A model generated the notes under the pieces. That model saw nothing but the letters and a program-made list of their open reading frames with translations, did not search any database and was not told where the DNA came from. Positions 24,507-32,524 of a stretch of 64,000 nucleotides of DNA are shown here, piece by piece; position 1 is the stretch's first letter, and each line of letters opens with the position of its first letter. Source of the stretch: an uncultured Collinsella sp. (lineage in GTDB: Bacteria; Actinomycetota; Coriobacteriia; Coriobacteriales; Coriobacteriaceae); contig UQHT01000002.1 in the NCBI GenBank assembly GCA_900540875.1, positions 62,001-126,000 of the forward strand, read 5' to 3'. The position numbers and the translations under genes are program-made.

Positions 24507-25106
24507 ATGAAGAAAAAGACCCTATCGATCCTTTCCCTTTGCATCGCCCTCTTTGCCGCGTTTGCCCTTGTCGGCTGCGGCGGGAGCGCATCGGGCGGCA
24601 GCAGCGCCTCCAAGAGCGAGAGCAAGGAAAAGACCCCCGTCGCCAAGAAGACCGACTTTATCTGGTTTAAGGTCGAGATGCCCGAGGGCGTCGGCGTAAG
24701 CGACTCCGCCGGCAAGAATGCCGACAGGGTCCAGCTCACCTTCCCCGAAGACGAGAACGCCTCGGCCGATCGTTTTATCCCCGTTTGGAAAAAAGCGCTG
24801 ACTGCCGAGGAATCCCACGCCGACCAGGCGGAAAAGAAGGGGGATACGTTCCAGTGGAAGGATGGCGGGTCCGTCGAGTATAACGGCAGGACGTGGCTCG
24901 TCGGAACGTACGAGGACAACAGTGGCATCACAACCCTCCTCTTTACCGACGTTGAGCCGGGAAGCGTCTACGTCCTCATCTCGAACTTCGACCAGCACAA
25001 GAAAGAAGCCGAGGCGCTCCTCAACTCCATCGAGTTCCCCGATGACATGGCAGAGGCAGTTGCCGAGGCACGCGAAGCCGAGATTTCGAGCATCGAGATC
25101 AAGTAA
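24507..25106 (+). CDS. Lipoprotein of unknown function 1
   Basis: A 199-residue secreted lipoprotein. The signal peptide MKKKTLSILSLCIALFAAF ends in the lipobox LVGC, with Cys24 as lipidation site, followed by a Ser/Gly/Lys tether. The mature domain contains DFIWFKVEMPEGV, RFIPVW, VEYNGRTWLVG, GSVYVLISN and a late LLNSIEFPDDM. ATG 24507 is 8 bases after AAGGAGG. The next gene is a clear paralogue. I do not recognise the domain; the beta-rich sequence with a closing helix suggests a small ligand- or protein-binding fold. Confidence 0.85.
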   Translation: MKKKTLSILSLCIALFAAFALVGCGGSASGGSSASKSESKEKTPVAKKTDFIWFKVEMPEGVGVSDSAGKNADRVQLTFPEDENASADRFIPVWKKALTAEESHADQAEKKGDTFQWKDGGSVEYNGRTWLVGTYEDNSGITTLLFTDVEPGSVYVLISNFDQHKKEAEALLNSIEFPDDMAEAVAEAREAEISSIEIK

Positions 25107-25176
25107 CGGGACACCCGCACGTGCCTATGCGCACCCGCGTACACGCGCCCCATTAAAACAACGGGCACCCAACCCC

Positions 25177-25211
25177 GGGGAGGGCCGACAGCATCGGCCC
25201 TCCCCTCTTTT
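25177..25211 (+). terminator. Rho-independent terminator
   Basis: GGGGAGGGCCGA pairs perfectly with TCGGCCCTCCCC around a five-base loop, followed by TCTTTT. It ends lipoprotein gene 1. Confidence 0.92.
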
Positions 25212-25257
25212 GCGTCCGAGCATATTGCCACTTAACGGCGCAAATCCGGCCCTCAGA

Positions 25258-25275
25258 ATGGGACACATGGCCCAC
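25258..25275. promoter_or_regulatory. Shared 18-base motif, copy 2
   Basis: Identical to 24292-24309 and placed about 75 bases before lipoprotein gene 2. A possible -10 (TACAGT) lies 20 bases downstream; the distance differs from copy 1, so it is more likely an operator than a -35 element. Confidence 0.55.
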
Positions 25276-25348
25276 CCTAGCGAGCCGCCCACGCGTACAG
25301 TAAAGGCAGGTAATCCATGGGCGGTTACAGATCGAGGAGGACACGACC

Positions 25349-25942
25349 ATGAAAAAGAAGGCCTTAGCGATTCTCACCCTCTGCATCAGCCTCTTTGCCG
25401 CGGTTGCCCTGGTGGGCTGTGGCGGAAGCGGTGGCGCTACCGGCAGCAGCGGTGGCGGCGGAGCAGAAAAGTCAGCCGTGGATATGAGGACCGACTTCAT
25501 TTGGTTTAAGGTCGAGGTCCCCGAGGGCGTCGAGATTACCGACGTTGCCGGCGACACGGCCGACAGGGCCCAGTTTAAGTTCACCGAAAGCGAGCACGCG
25601 AGCGACCGCTTCATTCCTGTCTTCGACCCCGACAAGAACGCCGACGAGCTGTTCGACTACGAGGCAAAGTGGAAGGCCAACTCCGGATGGACCGAAAGCG
25701 ACCCCGTTAAATACAACGGCAAGACCTGGCGCAGTGCTTACTTCACGCACTCGGGCGGCGTAACGACTGAGTACTTCACCGACGTTGAGGGCGGCAGCGT
25801 CTACGTGCGCATCGACAACGTCGAGGAGCACAAGGACGCCGTCGAAGCCATGATGAAGTCCCTGGAATTTGCCGATGACATCGCCAAGGCCAAGACTGAG
25901 GCCATGGACGTCAAGCTCGACGATATCGAGATCAAGCGCTAA
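25349..25942 (+). CDS. Lipoprotein of unknown function 2 (paralogue)
   Basis: A 197-residue paralogue of the preceding lipoprotein, with the same plan: MKKKALAILTLCISLFAAV signal, LVGC lipobox, Gly/Ser tether, DFIWFKVEVPEGVEI, RFIPVFDPDKN, VKYNGKTWRS, GSVYVRIDN and MMKSLEFADDI. The shared pattern identifies the conserved core. ATG 25349 follows AGGAGGACACGACC. It has its own upstream motif and terminator, so each copy is a separate transcription unit from a tandem duplication. Confidence 0.85.
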   Translation: MKKKALAILTLCISLFAAVALVGCGGSGGATGSSGGGGAEKSAVDMRTDFIWFKVEVPEGVEITDVAGDTADRAQFKFTESEHASDRFIPVFDPDKNADELFDYEAKWKANSGWTESDPVKYNGKTWRSAYFTHSGGVTTEYFTDVEGGSVYVRIDNVEEHKDAVEAMMKSLEFADDIAKAKTEAMDVKLDDIEIKR

Positions 25943-26014
25943 GCGACTGGCGAGCGCAACGGGAAACACGGGCGCAGCGCTAACAAGCGGCGGTGCCCCA
26001 GCGCTTCGTACCCA

Positions 26015-26046
26015 GGGAGGGCCGGTAAACCGGCCCTCCCTTTCTT
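26015..26046 (+). terminator. Rho-independent terminator
   Basis: GGGAGGGCCGGT and ACCGGCCCTCCC form a perfect 12-bp stem with a two-base gap, followed by TTTCTT. It resembles the terminator after lipoprotein gene 1. Confidence 0.9.
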
Positions 26047-26246
26047 ATGCCGGTAGCCGGCGAACGCGAGGGTGCCGGGCGGCAAAACCACCCCCAGCGC
26101 GGTAGCAGCACAAATAGGCAAGCATCCCAACACGTCCGCCCGCCGATTTATAGCGCCGCGCAGGCAATTAAGCCGACGCCTTTAAACATCTGGGCAGTAT
26201 AGTGTCCAAAACGAGCGTACAGCCGCACGCTGCGAATGGAGGAGTT

Positions 26247-28733
26247 ATGACCGAACACCATGCCATCAGCCGCCGAGCATTTACGCTGGGCTTAGGTCTT
26301 GCGGCGCTGTCGCCGCTTGCAAGCCTGCCAGAAACCGCGGCACCGGGCATTCCCCCGCGAGCGGCATTTGCAGACGACACGCCCAAACCGGCGGAGCACC
26401 TCGGTAATTTCGTCATTCGCCTTCGCCCCGCGGGCTATTTTCGCACCGCGAGCGTCAACCAAGACGGCAACGTTCGCGGCAACGTCTGCCACCTGTTTAA
26501 CGACGGCACGTCCAGCAAGCTCATCCTTGAGAACGTAACGACCAAGAATGACGATACAAACTGGTATGCTATCCGCACCTTGCTCAATTTCGAAGAGCAT
26601 AAAAAGACGGGCTACAGCATTTGGTCGGTCGACGACGACTCGGACAAAGATGGAAAGGTCATCCACGTATGGGGCGGCGAGTATGACAACAAGCCCAGCC
26701 GCGCTTTTGCGTTCGAGCGCCAATCAAACGGAACCTATATCATCCGAGACCGCACGGTCGAGAAAGAAACCGAGAAAAAAGACATTAAGTACTTGGCAAT
26801 AGAATCGAACGGCAAAGACCAGGACAACAATAAGATCTGCCATAAGAGTAAGAGCATTCCGTGGGAGCTCGAACTTATCGGTTACGACATGAAAAAGAAC
26901 GATGCCACGGTTAGCAGCCTCGACTGGATCACGTACAGCAGCTACGTCGATGGGCCATGTTGGATGAAATACGTCGACGACAACAAGTTCCTCGACGAGC
27001 TGAGCATCCCGGGTACGCACGATTCGGGCACCTGCAGCGTGGACAACGACACTGAGCCCCAATCCTCGCAAGTAAAATGCCAGCAGGATTACATTCCCAC
27101 GCAGTTGCTCGAGGGAATCCGCTATTTTGATATCCGACTCGGAAAGGGCGACGACCCCGGTATCGACCACGGGATTTTCTACCTACTCAAAAAAGACGGG
27201 AACTATCTGCATCTCTCCGATGTCATCGGGTACTTCAAAACGTTTTTGAACGAAAACCCGTCAGAAGCGCTCATCATGCTCGCATCGCGCGGCAACGATG
27301 AGGCTACCGACGAAAGCATAACGACGGCCTTCGCCAAGGTTATGGCCGATAACCCCAACCTGTTCTACACATCGAGCCGCGTTCCCACGCTACACGAGGT
27401 GCGCGGAAAGATCGTTCTGCTGCGTCGATTTAGGCTCGCCGGCAACAGTGTAAGCGGCCATACGTGGGGCCTCGACCTTACCGAATGGGATGACAAGATC
27501 AAGGCTCACTCCGACAGCGCCACTATGTGTCTCGTCCAAGACGCGCGGGGCTTTGAAGCCGCGGGGGAAACAGGAGACAAAGAGCCCTATTGCACCAAGG
27601 TATACGCCCAGGACAAGTACAAACTCACGGGAACCGACAAGCTCAGCTGGGTCGATAATGCGCTGAAGGAAACGACCGGGCGCACGCGCAACAAGGTGGA
27701 CGTCGCGGACGATGACGGGGCCAAGGTGCAAGTCCAGGAGCGTTGCTGGTCTATCAACTACACCAGCTGCACGGGCTTGTCGCACGGAGGCAATCCTTTT
27801 ACCTCGGCACGAGTAGTCAACGAGCATCTGTATAAGAGCCCGTACATCAATCCCAGCGGCATCGAGGATACAAAGTCAGATTACCTCGAGCACATTGGCA
27901 TCATCGCATCCGACTTTGTTGATGCGGCGCTGGCCCGGAGCATCTACCAGCGCAATTACGATTACGATACACAGCACAAGCAGACAGCTTCGTACTACCT
28001 CCCGACCCGCATGCGCATGACGTACGGCGACTCGCTGAGCGATGCCTCGCTCCAGGATGGCAAGACCGTTGGCGAGGGCCATTTCCGCCTTGTCGACAGC
28101 AGCAACGTACTCAACGTGGCGGCTTCGGGCCATGCGTTTGCCATTGAATACGTGGATGTTGATGCCCTGGGCAACGAGACCGTTACAAGACTGCAGGGCT
28201 TTGTGCCTATCGATATCGATCCACGCGCGCTGACGCCCCATTTTGAGGGACTCGAAGGCCTTAAGGCCGGCGAAGACGTGCGCGCCAAGATTGCGGCATC
28301 ACTCGAGGGCAAGCTCGAAACCGATGCCTGCACGGCCCAGCTCGAGTTTGTGCACGACGCGGACGGCGCTCCGGGCACGGCAATGGCCGAGGGCGAAACA
28401 TTTGCCGCAGGAACGTACTGGGTGCGCGTGAACGGTCTCTTGGGCGACGCGGCGCAGAACTACACGCTCGCCAGCGACGGAGCCGCAAGCTTTACCGTTG
28501 CAACCTCGGGCAACGCGGGCGGCAACGGCGCCGGCACCGACGGTGGCACGGGCTCCAACGCAGGTAGCGCCGACAAGAACGGCAAGGGCGAAAGCTCGGC
28601 CGGAAAACTCGCCGACACGGGCGACGGCCCTGGCGTTGCCGCCGGGCTCGCTGCCGCCGCCGTGGCGACGACGGTCGCAGGTGCAGCAATGCTTGCCAGT
28701 GACCGCGAAGACAGCGAAGGCGCTAGCGAATAG
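26247..28733 (+). CDS. Tat-exported PI-PLC-like surface phosphodiesterase
   Basis: An 828-residue exported enzyme. Residues 8-35 carry a twin-arginine signal (SRRAFTLGLGLAALSPLASL). A beta-trefoil or lectin-like stretch follows (about 50-200). The catalytic module (about 235-580) has the bacterial phosphatidylinositol phospholipase C X-domain pattern: LSIPGTHDSGT (catalytic His), GIRYFDIRLG, and a second His in GIDHGIF. The C-terminal part has beta-rich modules, a Gly/Asn/Ser linker, a KLADTGD motif like LAxTG sortase sites, a hydrophobic span and a short acidic tail. ATG 26247 is 4 bases after GGAGG. The substrate could be PI, GPI-anchored glycans or another phosphodiester. Confidence 0.85.
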   Translation: MTEHHAISRRAFTLGLGLAALSPLASLPETAAPGIPPRAAFADDTPKPAEHLGNFVIRLRPAGYFRTASVNQDGNVRGNVCHLFNDGTSSKLILENVTTKNDDTNWYAIRTLLNFEEHKKTGYSIWSVDDDSDKDGKVIHVWGGEYDNKPSRAFAFERQSNGTYIIRDRTVEKETEKKDIKYLAIESNGKDQDNNKICHKSKSIPWELELIGYDMKKNDATVSSLDWITYSSYVDGPCWMKYVDDNKFLDELSIPGTHDSGTCSVDNDTEPQSSQVKCQQDYIPTQLLEGIRYFDIRLGKGDDPGIDHGIFYLLKKDGNYLHLSDVIGYFKTFLNENPSEALIMLASRGNDEATDESITTAFAKVMADNPNLFYTSSRVPTLHEVRGKIVLLRRFRLAGNSVSGHTWGLDLTEWDDKIKAHSDSATMCLVQDARGFEAAGETGDKEPYCTKVYAQDKYKLTGTDKLSWVDNALKETTGRTRNKVDVADDDGAKVQVQERCWSINYTSCTGLSHGGNPFTSARVVNEHLYKSPYINPSGIEDTKSDYLEHIGIIASDFVDAALARSIYQRNYDYDTQHKQTASYYLPTRMRMTYGDSLSDASLQDGKTVGEGHFRLVDSSNVLNVAASGHAFAIEYVDVDALGNETVTRLQGFVPIDIDPRALTPHFEGLEGLKAGEDVRAKIAASLEGKLETDACTAQLEFVHDADGAPGTAMAEGETFAAGTYWVRVNGLLGDAAQNYTLASDGAASFTVATSGNAGGNGAGTDGGTGSNAGSADKNGKGESSAGKLADTGDGPGVAAGLAAAAVATTVAGAAMLASDREDSEGASE

Positions 28734-28762
28734 GCAAGCCAGCCTTTTAGACACATCGACTC

Positions 28763-28802
28763 AATCGGGGGCGCAGAACACCGTTCTGTGCCCCCGATTT
28801 TT
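28763..28802 (+). terminator. Rho-independent terminator
   Basis: AATCGGGGGCGCAGAAC and GTTCTGTGCCCCCGATT form a 17-position stem with one mismatch, ending in TTTTTA. It follows the PI-PLC-like gene. Confidence 0.92.
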
Positions 28803-28827
28803 ACCTTGGCCCGAACGCCGCTTTCGA

Positions 28828-29097
28828 CTACATCACCATGTTCAGCGCGTTAACAAACTCCTGGGCCTTCGCACGACTGCTCAGGCTAAAGACACAAGCG
28901 GTCAACAGCCTGTTACGTAGGAAAACGTCGCGGCCCTTGATCCTGTTGACCCCAGTGATGTCCTTAAGGTAAACAATCTCGGTGTGCTTGCCACCAAACG
29001 TGCCCTTCTTGAGCACCTCAATACGGTTAGGGTAGATCTTGACGTCTTTAAACCTACCCGAACCTTTGTCCTGGAATAGCAGCGTGTTCTTGTCCAT
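28828..29097 (-). CDS. Small PH-like domain protein
   Basis: An 89-residue protein with no signal peptide. The sequence alternates short beta strands (LLFQDKGSGRFKDVKIYP, RIEVLKKG, TEIVYLKDI) with a final helix (SRAKAQEFVNALNMV), the pattern of bacterial pleckstrin-homology-like domains. The start ATG 29097 lies 8 bases after GGGAG. It is convergent with the PI-PLC-like gene and otherwise stands alone. The binding partner is unknown. Confidence 0.65.
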   Translation of the reverse strand: MDKNTLLFQDKGSGRFKDVKIYPNRIEVLKKGTFGGKHTEIVYLKDITGVNRIKGRDVFLRNRLLTACVFSLSSRAKAQEFVNALNMVM

Positions 29098-29265
29098 GCA
29101 TGTCACTCCCGTGGGGTTCGCTAAAACTGCCTTTATGGTCACATTTTAACCACCGCAAGGCCCCCATGCGAAGGTGCCAGACAACGCAGCAATTCGTGTC
29201 CGCGCGAGGCTTTAAACTAAATGTAATAAAGATGCATTCCTCAAGAGGAAAGTCGGGCGATATTG

Positions 29266-31167
29266 ATGGGTGAACTGGTAAACCGCGGGGAATCGACAAT
29301 CGTGCCAGAAGTTTTTTACAAGCAGGTTTCCTCGATTCTCAACGCCGCTCGCAACAAGGCATATACCGCCGTTAACTTTGCGATGGTTGAGGCATATTGG
29401 GAGATCGGCAAGAGCATTGTTGATGAACAGGGCGGAGAGGAGCGCGCAGCATATGGAGAGGCATTGATTGCGGGCCTCTCCAGAAGGCTTACCGCGGATT
29501 TCGGAAGAGGCTTTGGCATCGCAAACCTTCGCAATATGCGTCAGTTCTTTCTTGCGTTTCCAATTCGCGACGCACTGCGTAGCGAATTGAGCTGGACTCA
29601 TTACCGCAGGTTGATGCGCATTCCCGACCCTGATGCTCGCGCCTGGTACATGAACGAATGCGCCAATTCTCGCTGGAGCACGCGCCAACTCGAACGCCAG
29701 ATCAACACCATGTTCCGAGAGCGCCTACTTGCCAGCAAGGACAAGGAGGCCGTCACCCAGGAAATCCAAAAGCGCGCCCCGGCTCGTCGCCCCGAGGATA
29801 TCATCCGCGACCCATATGTGCTGGAGTTTTTAGGTTTCTCGGACGATACTGCGTTTCGCGAGAGCGATCTAGAGCAGGCGCTCATCACGCATCTTCAGAA
29901 GTTCCTGCTGGAGCTTGGCCGTGGCTTCGCTTTCGAGGCGCGCCAAAAGCGCATCACCTTTGATGGGCGCCATTTCTATATTGACCTTGTGTTTTACAAC
30001 TATCTGATGCGCTGTTTCGTGCTCATCGACCTTAAGACCGATGACCTTACGCATCAGGACCTGGGCCAGATGCAAATGTATGTGAACTACTACACGCGTG
30101 AGCTCATGAACGAAGGCGACAATCCGCCCATAGGCATCGTGCTCTGCGCGGACAAAAGCGATTCGATCGTCGAGTACACGCTGCCCGAAGACAACGACCA
30201 AGTGTTTGCCGCCAAATACCTGCCGTATCTTCCAAGCAAGGAAGAGCTGGCGCGCGAGCTGAGTGCCGAGTACCGCGCCATCAACGAAGCGACCAATGGC
30301 GAAACGCAAGGGTTGCAGCACGTTGCGACCGAAACGCCCGACGGCGCTCCACATCACCCGGGAAAAGAGGAGCTTTCCATGACACACAGACCGAAAACAA
30401 CACTGCGCGACTGCATCTATGGGCTTGCCGTCGGTGACGCGCTGGGCGTTCCCTATGAGTTCAGACCTCGTGGCACGTTCGAATGCACCGACATGATCGG
30501 CTACGGCACGCACGAGCAGCCCGCCGGCACCTGGAGCGACGACACATCTATGACGCTCGCCACCTGCGACTCCATCAGAGAGCTCGGCCGCATTGACACC
30601 GAGGACATGCGCGACAAGTTCGTAGGCTGGATTGCCCGTAGCGAGTATACGATCGACGGCGTTTTCGATTACGGCGGTACGACCGCCCGCGCCCTGCACA
30701 CCGGCAAAGGAGGCTCCGGCGAGCGCGACAACGGCAACGGATCGCTCATGCGCATCGCTCCCCTGGCGTTCACCGATGCGACAGACGAAGAGGTCAGCAA
30801 GGTCTCCGCGATTACGCACGCCCACAGAACGTCGACCGGTGCATGCGTCATATTTGTCGAGCTGATGAGAGATGTGATGAACGACGTGCTCCCCTCGTGG
30901 GCACTCCATCTGAAAGGCGTGCCTGAGCAGGAGATCAGGTCAGGTGGCTTCGTGCGCGACACGCTTAAGGCAGCCACCTGGTGTTTCGTCAACACTAACA
31001 GCTACAAAGATTGCGTGCTTGCCGCCGTCAACCTGGGCGACGACACCGACACCACCGCAGCCGTCGCCGGCGCCCTCGCAGGCACGGCATACGGTCTCAA
31101 AGCCATCCCGCAGGAGTGGGTCGACACCCTACGCGGAAAAGAGCTGATTGAGCAGTGTTTGTTTTAG
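29266..31167 (+). CDS. DUF1016/YhcG PD-(D/E)XK nuclease fused to ADP-ribosylglycohydrolase
   Basis: One continuous 633-residue frame with two unrelated parts. Residues about 10-345 match the YhcG/DUF1016 family: N-terminal ARNKAYTAVNFAMVEAYWEI and FGIANLRNMRQF, then a nuclease core with FYIDLVFYN and CFVLIDLKTD. A linker of about 35 residues leads to an ADP-ribosylglycohydrolase (about 380-633) with GLAVGDALGVPYEF, TWSDDTSMTLA and LGDDTDTTAAVAGALAG, the usual metal-binding Asp/Thr set. Met372 (ATG 30379) has its own AGAGGAG six bases upstream, so the glycohydrolase may also be made alone. YhcG-type nucleases occur in defence contexts; removal of ADP-ribose suggests modification control or antitoxin-like activity (inference). 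Confidence 0.85.
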   Translation: MGELVNRGESTIVPEVFYKQVSSILNAARNKAYTAVNFAMVEAYWEIGKSIVDEQGGEERAAYGEALIAGLSRRLTADFGRGFGIANLRNMRQFFLAFPIRDALRSELSWTHYRRLMRIPDPDARAWYMNECANSRWSTRQLERQINTMFRERLLASKDKEAVTQEIQKRAPARRPEDIIRDPYVLEFLGFSDDTAFRESDLEQALITHLQKFLLELGRGFAFEARQKRITFDGRHFYIDLVFYNYLMRCFVLIDLKTDDLTHQDLGQMQMYVNYYTRELMNEGDNPPIGIVLCADKSDSIVEYTLPEDNDQVFAAKYLPYLPSKEELARELSAEYRAINEATNGETQGLQHVATETPDGAPHHPGKEELSMTHRPKTTLRDCIYGLAVGDALGVPYEFRPRGTFECTDMIGYGTHEQPAGTWSDDTSMTLATCDSIRELGRIDTEDMRDKFVGWIARSEYTIDGVFDYGGTTARALHTGKGGSGERDNGNGSLMRIAPLAFTDATDEEVSKVSAITHAHRTSTGACVIFVELMRDVMNDVLPSWALHLKGVPEQEIRSGGFVRDTLKAATWCFVNTNSYKDCVLAAVNLGDDTDTTAAVAGALAGTAYGLKAIPQEWVDTLRGKELIEQCLF

Positions 31168-31202
31168 GGCGCACTTACGATAGAAACTGACCAGGGGGCA
31201 TC

Positions 31203-31424
31203 ATGGAAAGAGAGGTCGCAAATATAGACGAGTTCCAAGTGGACGAAAACGGGATTCCGCTATTTCCAGCAGGACTAAAGGAAGAAGCCAACCTCTATGT
31301 CCTCCCCGACGGGCGTTACCTCCCCTGCGGCGTCTACAGGACCGCGGACGGCGGTTCGCTCATTTATGAGCCATCCGAACTAAGCTTCTTCGGGCAGATG
31401 CTTGCTCAATTCAAAAAGAGCTAG
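31203..31424 (+). CDS. Small hypothetical protein
   Basis: A 73-residue ORF, 35 bases after the nuclease/glycohydrolase fusion and on the same strand, with GGGGG seven bases or less before ATG 31203. The sequence (MEREVANIDEFQVDENGIPL, later LPDGRYLPCGVYRT and YEPSELSFFGQML) is acidic and soluble. It may be co-transcribed with the fusion gene. I do not recognise it. Confidence 0.55.
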   Translation: MEREVANIDEFQVDENGIPLFPAGLKEEANLYVLPDGRYLPCGVYRTADGGSLIYEPSELSFFGQMLAQFKKS

Positions 31425-31567
31425 AGGCTTGATTGCCCGTTAGATCGACACTGTTCCAAACCATGGGATGGGTAAGATGTCTCCCACCGCGGCCTGTGAG
31501 GTAAAATCTTGACCGCCGCGGAATCCGCCTGCGGGCAACGCTCCGATCTCCGATTGGGGTGAAGCCT
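31425..31567. other. Leader region before small ORF
   Basis: This stretch contains a CCGCGG...CCGCGG repeat pair (about 31489-31524) with a TAAAAT-like box between. No gene is seen. It could be the promoter or leader of the small ORF at 31568. Confidence 0.3.
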
Positions 31568-31660
31568 ATGAACTTGTTTCTTGAAATCCTGCGCCTCTCG
31601 ATGTATGTGACCGGCATTGCCCGGAACCTCTACTCGATCTGGCGGGAATATAAGCAGTAA
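31568..31660 (+). CDS. Possible 30-residue hydrophobic/basic peptide
   Basis: ATG 31568 follows GGGGTGAAGCCT and opens MNLFLEILRLSMYVTGIARN, ending SIWREYKQ. One amphipathic or hydrophobic helix plus a charged tail, with a hairpin just downstream, is the general shape of type I toxin or regulatory peptides. It could equally be a chance ORF; no family match is claimed. Confidence 0.35.
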   Translation: MNLFLEILRLSMYVTGIARNLYSIWREYKQ

Positions 31661-31683
31661 CGGATAGCGAAGGGAGTCATAGA

Positions 31684-31709
31684 AAAGGGTCGGTTGCAGC
31701 CGACCCTTT
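31684..31709. terminator. Short hairpin terminator
   Basis: AAAGGGTCGG and CCGACCCTTT pair perfectly around a six-base loop. T-runs are short on both strands (TTT within the stem; TTTTC on the minus strand), so it may work in either direction. Confidence 0.6.
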
Positions 31710-31939
31710 AAGACGATAGCACCTGCGTTGCCCGCGCTTCCAAAGTTGACCGACTGAGGAGCGGGTTCCGCGGCACATCCTGATTTTACCCAGTGGCAAG
31801 GCTCTTTTACAGCCGTTCCACCGTTTATTTACATCCGCCAATCAAGACGAGGCTACTACGCACCTTTATTACACACGATGTTTTCAGCCTGGTATAAACA
31901 AGTTCAATAATAGAATGCAAATCCAACCATCGTGTCTGA
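31710..31939. other. No gene seen
   Basis: About 230 bases with lower GC than the neighbours. I see no convincing ORF, RNA fold or repeat. Together with the broken gene next to it, it looks like decaying sequence. Confidence 0.4.
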
Positions 31940-32041
31940 TTACGAAAGGATTCTTGCCTTTTCTGCAGCAAACTCTTCCTCGGTAAGTACTCCACTCTCA
32001 CGCAGTGCTGCAAGCCTCTCAAGCCTTGCAACTACATCAAC
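31940..32041 (-). pseudogene. SHOCT domain cut off by a frameshift
   Basis: Read on the minus strand just past the TGA of the gene at 32037-32408, another frame encodes VARLERLAALRESGVLTEEE and continues FAAEKARILS before a TAA (31940-31942). This is a typical SHOCT domain (short C-terminal oligomerisation motif). SHOCT tails normally sit at the end of exactly such proteins. A single-base (+1) shift near GATAGTGGTTGATG would join the two. No start codon with a ribosome site exists for it alone. Confidence 0.7.
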
Positions 32042-32408
32042 CACTATCCGCCAGCGTCTCAATAGTCTGTGAAACCTGCGGATACCGCTCGAGCTCCTTC
32101 GATAGGGCATCGACTATCTTGGCAATATTCTTTGCATTTTTGCCCCCGTTTAATACGTTTGCCCTGACCTTAGATGACGACTTGACAGTAACGCCAGATC
32201 CGCCTTCAACTGGAACAACCGAAATACTGATATTTTCGCCCCAAGACCAAAGGCTCATACCAATCTCGGCTGCAACTGTTCTTGTTGTGGGCGATGCACT
32301 ATCAACTTTTACTTTAGGCAGCTTTTCCATAGCTGCCTTCAAGGCATTAAACGTGTCGTCAGGAGAATACGGTACCTGAAGCTGAAGCTGCTGATCCGCA
32401 AAACCCAT
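32037..32408 (-). CDS. Hypothetical protein, N-terminal part of a SHOCT protein
   Basis: A 123-residue ORF with ATG 32408 seven bases after GGAGG. It has the pattern of the small alpha/beta domain found ahead of SHOCT tails: LQLQVPYSPDDTFNALKAAM, TRTVAAEIGMSLWSWGENIS, SGVTVKSSSKVRAN. The frame ends in TGA (32037-32039) directly before an out-of-frame SHOCT segment, so the protein is probably truncated by a frameshift, unless the shift is programmed or a sequencing error. Confidence 0.6.
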   Translation of the reverse strand: MGFADQQLQLQVPYSPDDTFNALKAAMEKLPKVKVDSASPTTRTVAAEIGMSLWSWGENISISVVPVEGGSGVTVKSSSKVRANVLNGGKNAKNIAKIVDALSKELERYPQVSQTIETLADSG

Positions 32409-32524
32409 AATCTGGCCTCCGCTTCTTACAAGATTAAGGCTATCGGCAATGGTAGCACGTTCCCAGCAGTCTTAAGTTCGTCTCATGACCTTGCGATGCA
32501 GCCCGACGCCCCGGCACCACTCCC

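Noticed and set aside
24365..24670. ORF with AAGGAG overlapping lipoprotein gene 1 in another frame
   Set aside because: Arg/His/Pro/Gln-rich product without a domain; the overlapping lipoprotein frame has a signal peptide, lipobox and a paralogue.
31425..32036. Possible tRNA or CRISPR remnant in the gene-poor patch
   Set aside because: No T-loop/acceptor pattern and no regularly spaced direct repeats.
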